DNA from: Bemisia tabaci
Lineage: Eukaryota; Arthropoda; Insecta; Hemiptera; Aleyrodidae
Direction of reading: 5' to 3'
NCBI RefSeq assembly: GCF_918797505.1
Contig: NC_092801.1
Coordinates: 25,140,477 to 25,204,476, forward strand
DNA length: 64,000 nucleotides
Shown here: in pieces, positions 53,135-63,265 of the stretch
Layout: every line of letters begins with the position of its first letter
How positions within the stretch are numbered: position 1 is the stretch's first letter
Notes under the pieces: model-generated
Database searches by the model: none
What the model saw: only the letters and a program-made list of their open reading frames with translations
Told to the model about the DNA's origin: nothing
Made by a program: the position numbers and the translations under genes

Positions 53135-53567
53135 TCAGCTAAGTCTAGGATCATCCCAGCTTGCTGGGTTGAGGTTCAGGCCCTTGATGCAGTATTTGAG
53201 ACGCCTAAAGACGCCTTCACTCGCTGGTGCCCTGAAGAAACATCTGAAGGTCGATGGGGTCCTCGGCGGTGCGTCAACCTTGAATCCGCACCTCCATTTC
53301 GAGCTGGTCTTGCGGTAGCAGCCCCCCTCCCGCGCGTTGCGGCAGTCCTTGGGACGAGCATACTCCGGGAGCTTGTTGTAGCCGTGCATGGCGAAGATGC
53401 AGAAAAAGGTGGCGCCATTTCGACGTGTGTTGGACGAGGCGTCGTCAAGTGCCTTGCAAGGGTCACCTTTCCTCTGGAAGAGTTTGAGATGCTCGATCCA
53501 ATCGTTTTGGGATCGAGTTTGCCGTATTTCCGTCCGAGTGTCGTCTCCCCGGAGTAACTCAAAACCC
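53135..53567 (-). CDS. Unrecognised Cys-rich open frame, possible exon or pseudogene
   Basis: Read on the - strand from 53567, an open frame of about 143 residues ends at TGA (53135-53137). It is clearly GC-richer than its surroundings, as the sulfatase exons are. It contains WIEHLKLFQRKGDPCKALDD, TFFCIFAMHGYNKLPEYARP and CRNAREGGCYRKTSSKWRCG, with seven cysteines. The codons before 53567 read a TAG and, upstream in the same frame, a hydrophobic CIFFAFVLAFMPLI like a signal peptide. Either TTGTAG is a splice acceptor for this exon, or the TAG is a stop that broke a secreted protein. I do not recognise the family. The first ATG in frame, at 53389, would give only 84 residues. Confidence 0.45.
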
Positions 53568-53658
53568 TACAACAGTCCATTGAGGTTTTTTGTGATCAGA
53601 GGCATAAATGCAAGTACGAACGCGAAGAAAATACAAGAGGGGAGGTGATCAGAGACAT

Positions 53659-54060
53659 GTACTGAAAAAAAATCTCGGTGTATTTACTAAAAAAAGGGTA
53701 AAATTACCAAGAATTCAGGGTTCTATTTGATCCCAGTTTTTTCTTGGTAAAATTACCATTTATGGAATTGGTAATTTTACCGAGAAATCTCGGTAAAATT
53801 GTTGAACTTTCTCGGTAATTTTACTGGACCTTGGTAAAAACGCTAATATTTTTTATGGACTGTGGTAGAATTACCGAGATAAAATGGCAAAGTTACCGGG
53901 AATTGATTACCAATAAAAGTGGTATTCTTACCTGAAAAAAACAGTAAAAATACCGGTTTTTAGGTAAGCTTACCAGTCTGTCTTGGTAAAATTACCAATA
54001 ATTGGTAAAACAAGTGAGATGGTAAAGGTACCAACGGACCTTGGTAAAACGCCGAGGATT
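53659..54060. mobile_element. MITE family F2, copy 3, right end lost
   Basis: It starts TACTGAAAAAAAATCTCGG and follows copies 1 and 2 closely. It breaks off at AACGCCGAGGATTTTTGG, without the TTTTTCAGTG end. Confidence 0.8.
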
Positions 54061-55357
54061 TTTGGCGCGTATACGTAGTATACCGCCTTTGCGATCGTTT
54101 CGAACCCTGCTCGATACAATAACCGAGTCCCTTAGTTCCTTACCGAAAAGTGACTACCGCGAACTTCTGAGATTTTCCAAAGCGTGTAAAAAGTTTATTT
54201 ATCCATCAATAATTATGATTTAAAGTTGTTTCTCATTCTGGGGGTCGCTAGTTTATGTGCAGTGAATACCAAGAGTCTACGTTACTTGGTTTTTTTAAAA
54301 AAAGCCTAAGAATGCGACGCGCTGATTTAAAATATGCATATATAAGCAGAATCAAGCGAACTGATTCGAGGATGGCTGAGCAGGTCGGCACTCTCGGAAT
54401 GAGAATTTAACTCCTCCGTTTTGTTCAAAACGTTGCTTTGACAGATCTGTAACCTCGGTTATACTTTTCAAAAGTTGGTACCTGTTGAAGCATATGCTAT
54501 GCTAAATGGTCTCCGTGGCGACCACTTTTTCTCTTCATCTTAACCTAATATATATGAAAAAAGAAGTCCTGCTTGTATGATTCTTCCATTCATAATTTAT
54601 CCTTAAAAAGGTATTATTAATAAAAATGTGTTGATTTATCTATAATATTGTTGACCTTTTTTCTGAGCTCAACAAAGTGGTGACCCCGACGTGATTCTTT
54701 TCTCAAAATCTAGAAAAGAACTAATCATACTGTTGTGTGAAGTTAATTCAAAGAGTGGGTACATCGACCTGGTATATCAAGTTTCTGCGATTTTTTACGG
54801 CAAATCGGTAGATTTTCGGGATGTGGATTGCTTACTTTCAATTCATGAATGAATAAAGCATGGACATGGTTGAGCTTCTTTGCATGAAAAGACGTTTAAA
54901 ATAACAAAATCAAGACATATTTAATACAATTGCATTTATATCGAGTCAATTTCTTTTCAATAATATAACGGTATTTATAATACCGGTAATTTGGGTATTT
55001 TACCCCCAAAATACCTTTAAATCGACTTTATCTTCTAGGAGTTCGACAGAATTTTTCCTTTCTTCGCTTAAATTTTTCCGTAGCACTTTTCTTCAAGAAT
55101 CTGATAAGATTTTGCTTGAGGCAGATCAAAAAACTTAAATTTGTTCGAATAGCTTTTTAGATTCACAATACACGGTCTCGTGAAGGTGCGTCGTTGACCT
55201 TGCAGTGTTGGATCGTGAATTCTCTTGTTGTGCTGCTTGCCTTTTTTGAAATCTCTGTAAATGAAAACTAAAGGGGTTGATATGTGCGAGTTAATGACGC
55301 GCCTTATCAACACATTGTGTTGGAGTTCACTGCTTGTTTTTCAGTGTGAGACCCTCC
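54061..55357. other. Gene-less stretch
   Basis: A short inverted repeat, ACGGTATTTATAATACCGGT, lies near 54968-54987. No gene or element ends otherwise recognised. Confidence 0.4.
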
Positions 55358-55722
55358 ACTACCCACTCAGCATGATATCTTAAAGCAATGTTGTTATTTG
55401 CTGACATATGTTGATGTAATGTTACTAAAATGGATGGAATTTTAAACAAGTTGGATTTTGCAATCGCTAGCGATGGCAATATTCGTCATGGGAACGTTAG
55501 CTTCTGGGATATGAAAATGTTAAGGTACAGTTCGTTTGTAGTATCTTCTGAATTGAAGGGGCTATGTAATTTTGTGTTGACATCTCTTTTTTAACATTTT
55601 TAATTATTTTCTTCGCATACAAGAAAGCTGTTATGTACCAATTATTTATTTTCGTTGGATTATATATGGTTTTCGGAAGTTAACGCATTTAAGTTTCAGG
55701 TTCGCTTTTTCGGCGTAAAGTA

Positions 55723-56699
55723 TACATAAGGTGTCCCAAAAGCACCGGGACTTGTTCTGTAACTTCGAAAGTAAGATAGATACAGACATGATCTTGATCT
55801 TATTTTAAAGATCAACTCAATACCTATCGATTAAAACCAAGATCAGCTCAATCGAATAAAAATTGACCGAGTTATGGCAATTTGAAATCAGCGAGGAAAG
55901 TTTACGCCTACGGTTTTTAAGGAAGATTCTTCATCGCCGTAAATCGAAAAGTCGGCCGATAAAGTGATGCTTATTGTGTTTTTTTATTTTCGAGGTGTCA
56001 TTTATCAACATTTTGTACCATCAAACACAACAGTTGACAGTGCGTATTATTGCAAAGTACTAAAGGAGTTGAGAATGCACATTTCCCGGAAACGGTCGGA
56101 CTTGAAAGCTTCGTGGATACTCCATCAAGACAATGCGCGGCCTCACACATCGAGCTTAACACGTGAATTTATGAGTAAAAATGGAGTTGAAACAATCCCT
56201 CATCCCCCTTATAGCCCTGACTTGGCTCCATGTGATTTTTGGATGTTTCCTACGCTTAAAAAGGAGCTTCGCGGACGAAGATTCGTATCGAAGACCGAAA
56301 TCCAGAATGCAATTCAAAACTTCTTCAACTCCATCCCAGAGGAAGAATTCAGGAAAACAATGTTGGATAAGTGGCAAGAGCGCATGAAAAAGTGCATCCG
56401 GTTTGATGGACGGTACTTTGAAAAGCAAAAGGAAGTTATGGAAGATTCGGAGGAAAGTGGATACGAATATTAACTTTTTGAATCCTGGTAAGCGAAAAAT
56501 CTTCCTAAAAACCGTAGGGGTAAACTTTCCTCACTAATTTCAAATTGTCATAACTCGGTCAATTTTTATTCGATTGAGCTGATCTTGGTTTTAATCGATA
56601 GGTATTGAGTTGATCTTTAAAATGAACCAAAATCATGTCTGTATCTATCATACTTTTGAAGTTACAGAACCAGTCCCGGTACTTTTGGGACACCCTACG
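55723..56699 (+). mobile_element. Mariner relic with about 205-bp terminal inverted repeats
   Basis: The arms run 55723-55932 and 56495-56699, with outer tips CATAAGGTGTCCCAAAAGC and CTTTTGGGACACCCTACG. TA flanks the element. The paralogous sequence at 62165-62175 reads GTAAAGTATGATATT without it, an empty site. Confidence 0.9.
55964..56473 (+). pseudogene. Mariner transposase, C-terminal half only
   Basis: Mariner transposase cuts and pastes its own element, using three acidic residues (DDD). This frame of 169 residues has the second (D in WILHQDNARPHTS) and third (D in PPYSPDLAPCDFW), and the usual LKKELRGRRF and ending. The N-terminal DNA-binding helices and the catalytic domain's first Asp are missing, since intact mariner transposases run to about 345 residues. 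The left arm joins the coding part directly at KVMLIVFF, so an internal deletion removed roughly half the gene. What remains is an uninterrupted frame, suggesting the loss is not very old. It cannot act alone, but the intact arms could be mobilised by a helper. Confidence 0.93.
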
Positions 56700-56824
56700 T
56701 ATGATATTTTTACTCTACACATATGCCCGAATACGCATCATAAGGGACCTATGTGCTTCCTAAGTTGCCAAGTATTAATTATTGCTTGATGATTGGTCTA
56801 AAACATTCAATACAACCAGTAAAA

Positions 56825-56945
56825 ATTAACTGTCTCCTACGAGATTCGAACCCCCGCTCGCACAAAAAGGGACGTCAGCAAAACGCCAGTATGGCGTCGT
56901 TTACAACTGAGCTATCTCCGATCACGTGGTTTATCGGAGAAAAAA
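56825..56945 (-). mobile_element. tRNA-derived SINE-like element, copy 3
   Basis: On the - strand ATCGGAGATAGCTCAGTTGT (A-box region) and GCGGGGGTTCGAATCTCG (B-box) lie about 60 bp apart. The spacing and missing stems argue against a working tRNA. The diverged paralogue is at 63165-63265. Confidence 0.6.
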
Positions 56946-57976
56946 GAACAGTTAAGTGATCTCGGACGCTGAGCGGGGCTTCACAAAAGAAGACCTTGAG
57001 GTTTCGGCGGTGCGGTGATATGAGACAACGGATGAAGTGCATTTCTCTGTGAGACATTGTTTGCCTATGCTTTCATGTGTCACAAGGTTCATCTCAGCAT
57101 GCATTTGCTATCGCGGCAGTAAACTGAGGCAATATTTCTGTATTCATGGATTAAATCCATCAATCGAGTTCTGATTTTGGCTCATATATCCGTAACGGGT
57201 CCTCCAGAGCAATTTTCCACCTTGTACGATGGTTATTATTTCTTTATATCTATGTTTAAAATTTGAGGTGGGATAATGGCGGCTTCTCAAGAGCAACGAG
57301 GTAGGCGATCTTTTGCACCAACGAACAGAAAACTGATGGCGAAAAATAGCCAATGAAAACCTCCCAAAAAAAAGAATTTGCCTAAAAACGGAACTTCGTG
57401 GTTCTGCGCAGATTTACCAGTCAGACACGACATCTCAAGGTGGAAAAAAACTCGCTGAAAGCGAATTTTAGAAATCAACACAACTTGACGTAGAGACATG
57501 ATTGGCTAAAAAATACAACGGTTTTTGATACATCGGAAAATCAACCAAAAATCGAAGACTGGGCGAAACGCTCAAGGTCGCAGAGGCATAGGGAATCCCA
57601 TAGCGATAGCAACGGAACGATTGTAATATCATGGGGAACTCCGTTCCCATGACAATCAGTATTGTCAGGATAAGACTGACAATATCAACATTGATATAAG
57701 CTTGATAGAGCGGCAATCAAGGAAGTGTCAAGAAGTGTCAACCTGATAACAGTGTTGACGGGGGCATATCAATATTGTGTAAGATTATTGTAATGTTACT
57801 TCAACCTTACTATCAATGTTGTTGCAATGTTCAGGGAAGTCCCTGGCACTAGCACCTCAACATTGATGCAATCTTAACTCATTCTTACTAAGATGGATAT
57901 ATGGCTGCAATGTTGATGTGTAAGATGTGCAATATTATACTAAGATTGTATTAAGGTTCTATGCTGAGTGGGTAGT

Positions 57977-58190
57977 ATCTTCGCAATGGTGGAACCATTT
58001 CCTTTCGGGACTTCACCATTCAACTGTTGACCTACCTACCTACCTACCTCACCTGGTTGATGGTAAACAACATGTTGGCAGTTTCGTTTTGCAAACAAAC
58101 CAAAGTTTGGGAAATTTGTTTGAAGCTCGTCATCCACCATGTACGTAGGTACTAGGTAGGTCAATAGCAGAAAAAAGAGTGATGACTGTC
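57977..58190. other. Spacer with a CCTA microsatellite
   Basis: (ACCT)n of about five units lies near 58028-58048. Nothing else seen. Confidence 0.5.
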
Positions 58191-58443
58191 CTGTCGTGCT
58201 AAGGAAAAACGCCGTATGAACCTTCAGGTATTGCCAAATTTCCTTTGGCAAATCACGATATCTCTGAAAAATGTGTAAATGTTTTTCCTCCAATTTTTAA
58301 GATAATTTTATTCGCAATTTCACCTAAAGTTCCTAAAAAAATCAAAGACAAATATTCATAGCTTCCCTTAAAAATAAGCATATTGTCGGAGGAAATTTGG
58401 CAACTCTCGAATGTTCATACGGCGTTTTTCCTTAGCACGGCAG
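58191..58443. mobile_element. MITE family A, intact 253-bp copy
   Basis: It runs CTGTCGTGCTAAGGAAAAAC to GTTTTTCCTTAGCACGGCAG, the same length as the copy at 45157-45409. Confidence 0.85.
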
Positions 58444-58869
58444 TGTTGCTCCCCTAAAATTTTCCATAAGAAAGTGTTAAGTCCAAGAAATTAAAAGATT
58501 CCACCTGTTGCCAAGAGACTGCAGTGTATAGGGTATCTTGTCTCTAGAGGTGATGAACAGGGCAGAGAGTATGTTGCACGCAAGAGATAAAGCCAACTGA
58601 ATACACATTCAAAGTAATAATTCGCTCGAAAATCACGTTGAGCACACCAAAAAAGTCTTAAACCCACTCCTTAGCGGGCAATTTGCGTAGTTTGGAATAC
58701 GCTTTATCAAATAGACCGCGTATGCAAACGGTTTTTCTTGGTGGCCAGCAATCAGGATTGCCTGGTGAAGTAACCTTTGAAGTTAAAGAAATTAATTGAC
58801 TTCACTAAGTTCATATCTGAAAGATTTAGTTAAATATTGTTATATTATTAATTTGTCAAATTAAAGTTG
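58444..58869. other. Gene-less stretch before the mitochondrial-like block
   Basis: Nothing recognised. AT content rises towards 58800. Confidence 0.4.
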
Positions 58870-59340
58870 GAACGTGTAAGAAAATCTAATCTTTGGAACT
58901 ATACAGTTAAAAGACAAATAACTAAACGAAAGTACCTATGTCAATTACACCGATAAAATGATTAAATTATAATTATCTCTGTCTTTGATATTTAATATTT
59001 TACCAAAAATAATTACTAATCAACTGAAAGTTAAAAATCAATTAAAATTAAATTATTTAAAACTGTAATTAAATAGCTGAAAAAAAATATAAATTAAATA
59101 TGAGTAAAGATTATAATCTTATACCTTTTGTATCAGGGTTAGTTGAAAATAAAGAAGAGTTTACTGTCTCGAAATTTACTAACATATAAGAATTTTTATA
59201 TTATTACCATTTAAGAGTTAAAATAAATACATTTTTAGATTTCACATAAAATCATGTTTTAAATATCTAGTTATCAAATAAAACAATTTAATTAAATGTT
59301 GTTTAACTATTTCATGATTTAAATTATAAATATAAAGAAT
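58870..59340 (+). pseudogene. rrnL fragment: Probable nuclear copy of mitochondrial large-subunit rRNA (NUMT)
   Basis: The stretch is exceptionally AT-rich and contains ATACCTTTTGTATCAGGGTT at about 59121-59140. That is the conserved large-subunit rRNA core word (bacterial 23S has ACCTTTTGTATAATGGGT in the same context). The preceding GATTATAATCTT and following TCTCGAAATTTA suit the mitochondrial rRNA order. I infer a transferred fragment of domain II. Ends are approximate. An assembly join to real mitochondrial DNA is the alternative. Confidence 0.6.
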
Positions 59341-61250
59341 AAGGCGTTTTCGTTCCTATGTTTCTCGGACTATTGAATCAAAATATAAACTTCGTTTTTT
59401 TCCACCATTAATAACCTTTCAGTGTTGTGCATGTTTTCCTAAAAAAAACTTAATTTTTTGGACGTCCCGATGTCTGCGGGGTCAAACCGAACTGATCCAC
59501 GAAAGTAGAGGTTATTTTCGGAGTTGACGCGAGAAATCCTATCATTTCACTTCGTACACGAAATCACTTCTTAACACTTTTACAAACCAATCCGTGTTGA
59601 TAGGCATTACAGGGTTTATAAAAGAAAAGAGGGACACACTAAAATGGAATTATTCGCAAAATAAAATTGCCGTCTTTATTTACCTGTGGACCGTGCGAAA
59701 GAGTAAATATGACTGCAATTATAGTTGGACCCAGCGAAACCATTGTAAAAGAGCGGAGAGGAGCGAACTGTTCGGTGTGCGTTGATATTTATACCCAAGT
59801 TTTCTCAAAAAATGTTGCAGTCAGAGAATTAAAGTGTGTAAAAATGGGGAAAAGGTTTTTGGCAGACATGCGTGTGTAAATCAGTCACATGTCAGACGGC
59901 ACATTTTTTTTTGGCGTCTATGATTTTTTTCCTCTGAATGCTCCGCACTAAATGGAGTTTTACACTCAAGCCAGAACTCCTAAAATTCCAACCATTGCTC
60001 ATGCTGTAATGGAATATTCCAAGACCAAAACTCATAGGCTCTTTAGAGATGACTTTTTAAAAAAAATGAAAGGCTCGAATAGTTTCCATTGAAACTGAGA
60101 ACTGAGAACTCCATTGAAACTTTGTTTATTTCAAAGTACTTTAACTTTCGTAAAGTTTCGCGATAAATACGGTGGAGCCCGCGCTTTTCTCTGAGGCACA
60201 GAGATCAAGGTTGCAACATTTTCTCACTGCACAGAATGCCAGGGTTGTATATATTGTGCGATTTAATTCAAGTAGGTTTATGTTTTTAAGCGTGCCAGTA
60301 GGGCTCGCTTTTTGAAATCACTCGGATGTACCATAGTACAGCACACAGATCAACCAATGCTATTCAACGGGTCGTCCAAATACTTTTTTCCTCGCACCCG
60401 TTTCTTTGTCTTTGAACCATTACACTGTCAAGCCCTGATGGTCTTTTACCAAAAAATCTAATGAACTGCTAATTGGAAACCCTTGAGAACATTTTTCTGT
60501 CAAAACCGTATTATTCAATTTGACAGAAACCTCATAGGAGCTTTCTTACGCTCGGAGGACTCAACTCTAGAACCTTCTTTCCCGCCAAAACTCTATAGCC
60601 AATGAGCGTCTTGCACTGTAAGTGCAATCTGTGATGAGCCTCGTGACTCATTATACTATGTACTAACCATGGCCCCTGCCGAAATCCACTTAAACCACTA
60701 CAGTTATCTCGCGATATAGCTTTGGGTGTCCGGTTTCGAGCAAGGCAATAAAAGACGGCGAGGCGATTAACCGATTAACCATTCACCGTGATGCCAGGAT
60801 CCACCAAATTTTCTCAAAAATTGTTTTCCGTCTATTTAGCGAGTTTTTCTTTACTTTCCGTTGAAGTGTACAAATAAAAAGAGACCTCATTTGTACAAAT
60901 CGGCCGAATAGGAGAGAAGTTACAGTTCGAAATCCAAAGAGATTAACTGAACGCGATTTCGATGCACGGCAGTTCGCCCAAATCACGGTCGTGCGCAAAT
61001 GCCGCATATCAGCTTAAAATCAAGATAATTGGACGGAATCTTTAAAATTAATTTACATTCAACGTTCATGAATCAATATTTTCTCCCAAATTTAGCAAAA
61101 AGTACCAATTGATGCAAAAAGCAAGACGTGAAAATAAGAGGTATTTGTCCAACATTTCAGTTATTCGGCACGCTTTTCCAACATACTCATGTTGGATTTT
61201 TTCTTCTTGTTTTAAAGTTGGGACTATTTCACTGAGGATACAGATGGTTT
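59341..61250. other. Long gene-less stretch
   Basis: I recognise no exon, RNA or element ends. Frames at 59594-59879 (+) overlap in two frames and have no motif. Confidence 0.4.
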
Positions 61251-61675
61251 TGCACACCACTCTTGCCACGGCATGTCAAGTTTTTTTGGTGTGTTTTTGG
61301 TAGAAAGCAGATCCATGCAATTTGCTTCGTGGAGCCCATTTCATTCAGACCAGGAAAAGTCGTTTACGAGGAAAAAAATGACTGATGGATCCGCTAACAT
61401 TTTTACTGGGTTAAGCTCCGGTGCTACGTCGGCGAATCTGTACGAGAGATCGTGAGTTCAAGCCAAATCAAAAGTTTTGCAAAAACCTAACTATTGTAAC
61501 TTAACCTTGTAACTATTACTACCGGAAGGGTCAGGAAAAAGTGGAAAATACAAAAATTGTATGCTTACCATTAGCTCCAAAATGGATAAGTATGTGCCTG
61601 ATGTATCCTTCAAGATACGAGAGTGTTTTCTCTTGAGTATTTGAACTCCAGTTTTCATCTCAACTTGATTAAAAA
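61251..61675 (+). repeat. Second copy of the segment at 49168-49575
   Basis: It aligns over its whole length with scattered substitutions and small insertions, in the same orientation. Here an extra A shifts the frame ahead of MTDGSANIFTGLSSG. Confidence 0.7.
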
Positions 61676-61880
61676 ACGCTCTTTTGGAAAATTTGCCCTA
61701 ATACACAAAAATTAGATCACTATTCAATTTGACTGACACAAAGGATTTGGTATTCTAGTAAATTGGATTAATCAAATCAACGAATGCGGAAATCACCAAG
61801 TATAACTTTAAAATGTTCAAATGCGGAAACCACCAAGTATAACTTTAAAATGTTCAATGTGGCCGTTGAATTATTCATAC
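61676..61880 (+). repeat. Short direct repeat
   Basis: AATGCGGAAATCACCAAGTA and AATGCGGAAACCACCAAGTA start two adjacent units of about 37 bp (61785-61858), each running to AAAATGTTCA. Confidence 0.75.
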
Positions 61881-62212
61881 AATTTTAAACAAGTTGGTTT
61901 TTGCAATCGCTAGCGATAGCAATATTCGTCATGGGAACTTTTGCTTCTGGGATATGAAAATTTTAAGGTAGGTACAGTTCGTTTGTAGTATCTTCAGAAT
62001 TGAAGGGGCTATGTAATTTTGTGTCGACATCTCTTTTTTAACATTTTTAATTTTTTTTCTTTGCATACAAGAAAGCTGTTATTTACCAATTATTTATTTT
62101 CGTTGGATTATGTATGGTTTTTGGAAGTTAACGCATTTAACTTTCAGTTTCGTTTTTTCGGCGTAAAGTATGATATTTTTACTCTACGCATATGCCCGAA
62201 TACGCATCATAA

Positions 62213-62465
62213 CGACGGTGAAACTACCAAACCACGTATCTCGTTTGCGGTGTTTAAAAATCTCCGCTCACATTTTATTTTTTTGAAGTAGACCAAATCA
62301 ATATCATTCCTTGAAATTTTCACAGAATTTTCTCCGCACGAAGAGGAAAAATCACGGAAATTTTCAAGACTGGACGTTAAGTAGCTTTTCATTTAAAAAA
62401 TAAAGTATGACAGGAAGTCTGCGACGTCGCAAACCGAGATACGTGGTTTGGTAGTTTCACCGTCG
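62213..62465. mobile_element. MITE family E, copy 4
   Basis: It runs CGACGGTGAAACTACCAAAC to GTTTGGTAGTTTCACCGTCG, exactly 253 bp, flanked by ATAA on both sides. The empty counterpart near 56742 reads CATCATAAGGGACC. Its orientation is opposite to 47086-47338. Confidence 0.92.
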
Positions 62466-62517
62466 ATAAGTGACCTATGTGCTTCCTAAGTTGCCATTTT
62501 TTTCATTCAAATAGATG

Positions 62518-63062
62518 TAACCGAAATGTTAGATGTGTACTACCTATACTACTTTCATGTCATTGCTTTATTTATTTATTTACTTTTTGCGTAGGTATAA
62601 ATTGTTATTTTTTGCTGAATTTTGGAGGAAAATATTGCTTTAAGAACGTGGAATGTAAATTAATTTTATTGAAAAAAGAAAATACCATCATTAATTTGGG
62701 CGAACAGAGAAAATATACATCAATATTTGGGTCAACATCTCCCTGATTATATAAAGGATGAATATATTAGTATTTCTGTATCAAAAAACTTAGCTTTTGT
62801 CTTCAGAGATACGATGATTCTAGTCCCAGTCAATTTGTTTTATTGAAAAAACAAAAAAAAAAAAAATAAATAAAAAAAAAAACAACTGAAATGTTAGACA
62901 TACTATTTTCATGTCTTTCTATTTGTATCAATAGGTACTTTTTGCTTAACTTACGAACGTTGAATGCAAATTAACTTTATTGAAAAAAGAAAATAACGTC
63001 ATTAATTTGGGGGAACATGTGGCTGATTATATGAAGGAGGTATATTCCAGTATTTTTGTTTA
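62518..63062 (+). repeat. Imperfect direct duplication, AT-rich
   Basis: GAAATGTTAGA, TTATTGAAAAAAGAAAATA and CATTAATTTGGG occur in order in 62520-62780 and again in 62887-63062. An A-rich simple tract lies at about 62849-62881. Confidence 0.65.
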
Positions 63063-63164
63063 ACATATTAACTCACGAGAAAATGTTCGTACATTTATCA
63101 TCTAGTATTAATTATTTTTTGATGATTGGTCTAAAACATTCAATACAACCATTAAAAATTATCT

Positions 63165-63265
63165 CCCATCGCCGGGTATCGAACTCCCGATCACCTATTG
63201 CCCGCACCTTATCAAAAATATGGGGCGCCTCAGTCGACTAGGCTATCACAGATCGGCGAAAGGAT
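63165..63265 (-). mobile_element. tRNA-derived SINE-like element, copy 4
   Basis: It is the diverged paralogue of 56825-56945. On the - strand it has GTGATAGCCTAGTCGACTGA and GATCGGGAGTTCGATACCCG. Confidence 0.6.

Larger units (their letters stand above)
55358..57976. mobile_element. Large composite inverted-repeat element, about 2.6 kb
   Basis: ACTACCCACTCAGCATGATA at the left mirrors TATGCTGAGTGGGTAGTAT at the right, but only the outer 30 bp or so match. It contains a mariner relic, a SINE-like block and a 700-bp segment, all or partly repeated at 61880-64000. Frames at 57287-57716 (-) recur at 63627-63990 but resemble no protein I know. Confidence 0.55.

Noticed and set aside
56825..56945. 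Working tRNA gene on the - strand
   Set aside because: A- and B-box-like words exist, but I cannot form the acceptor and anticodon stems, and a diverged paralogue sits in a repeat.
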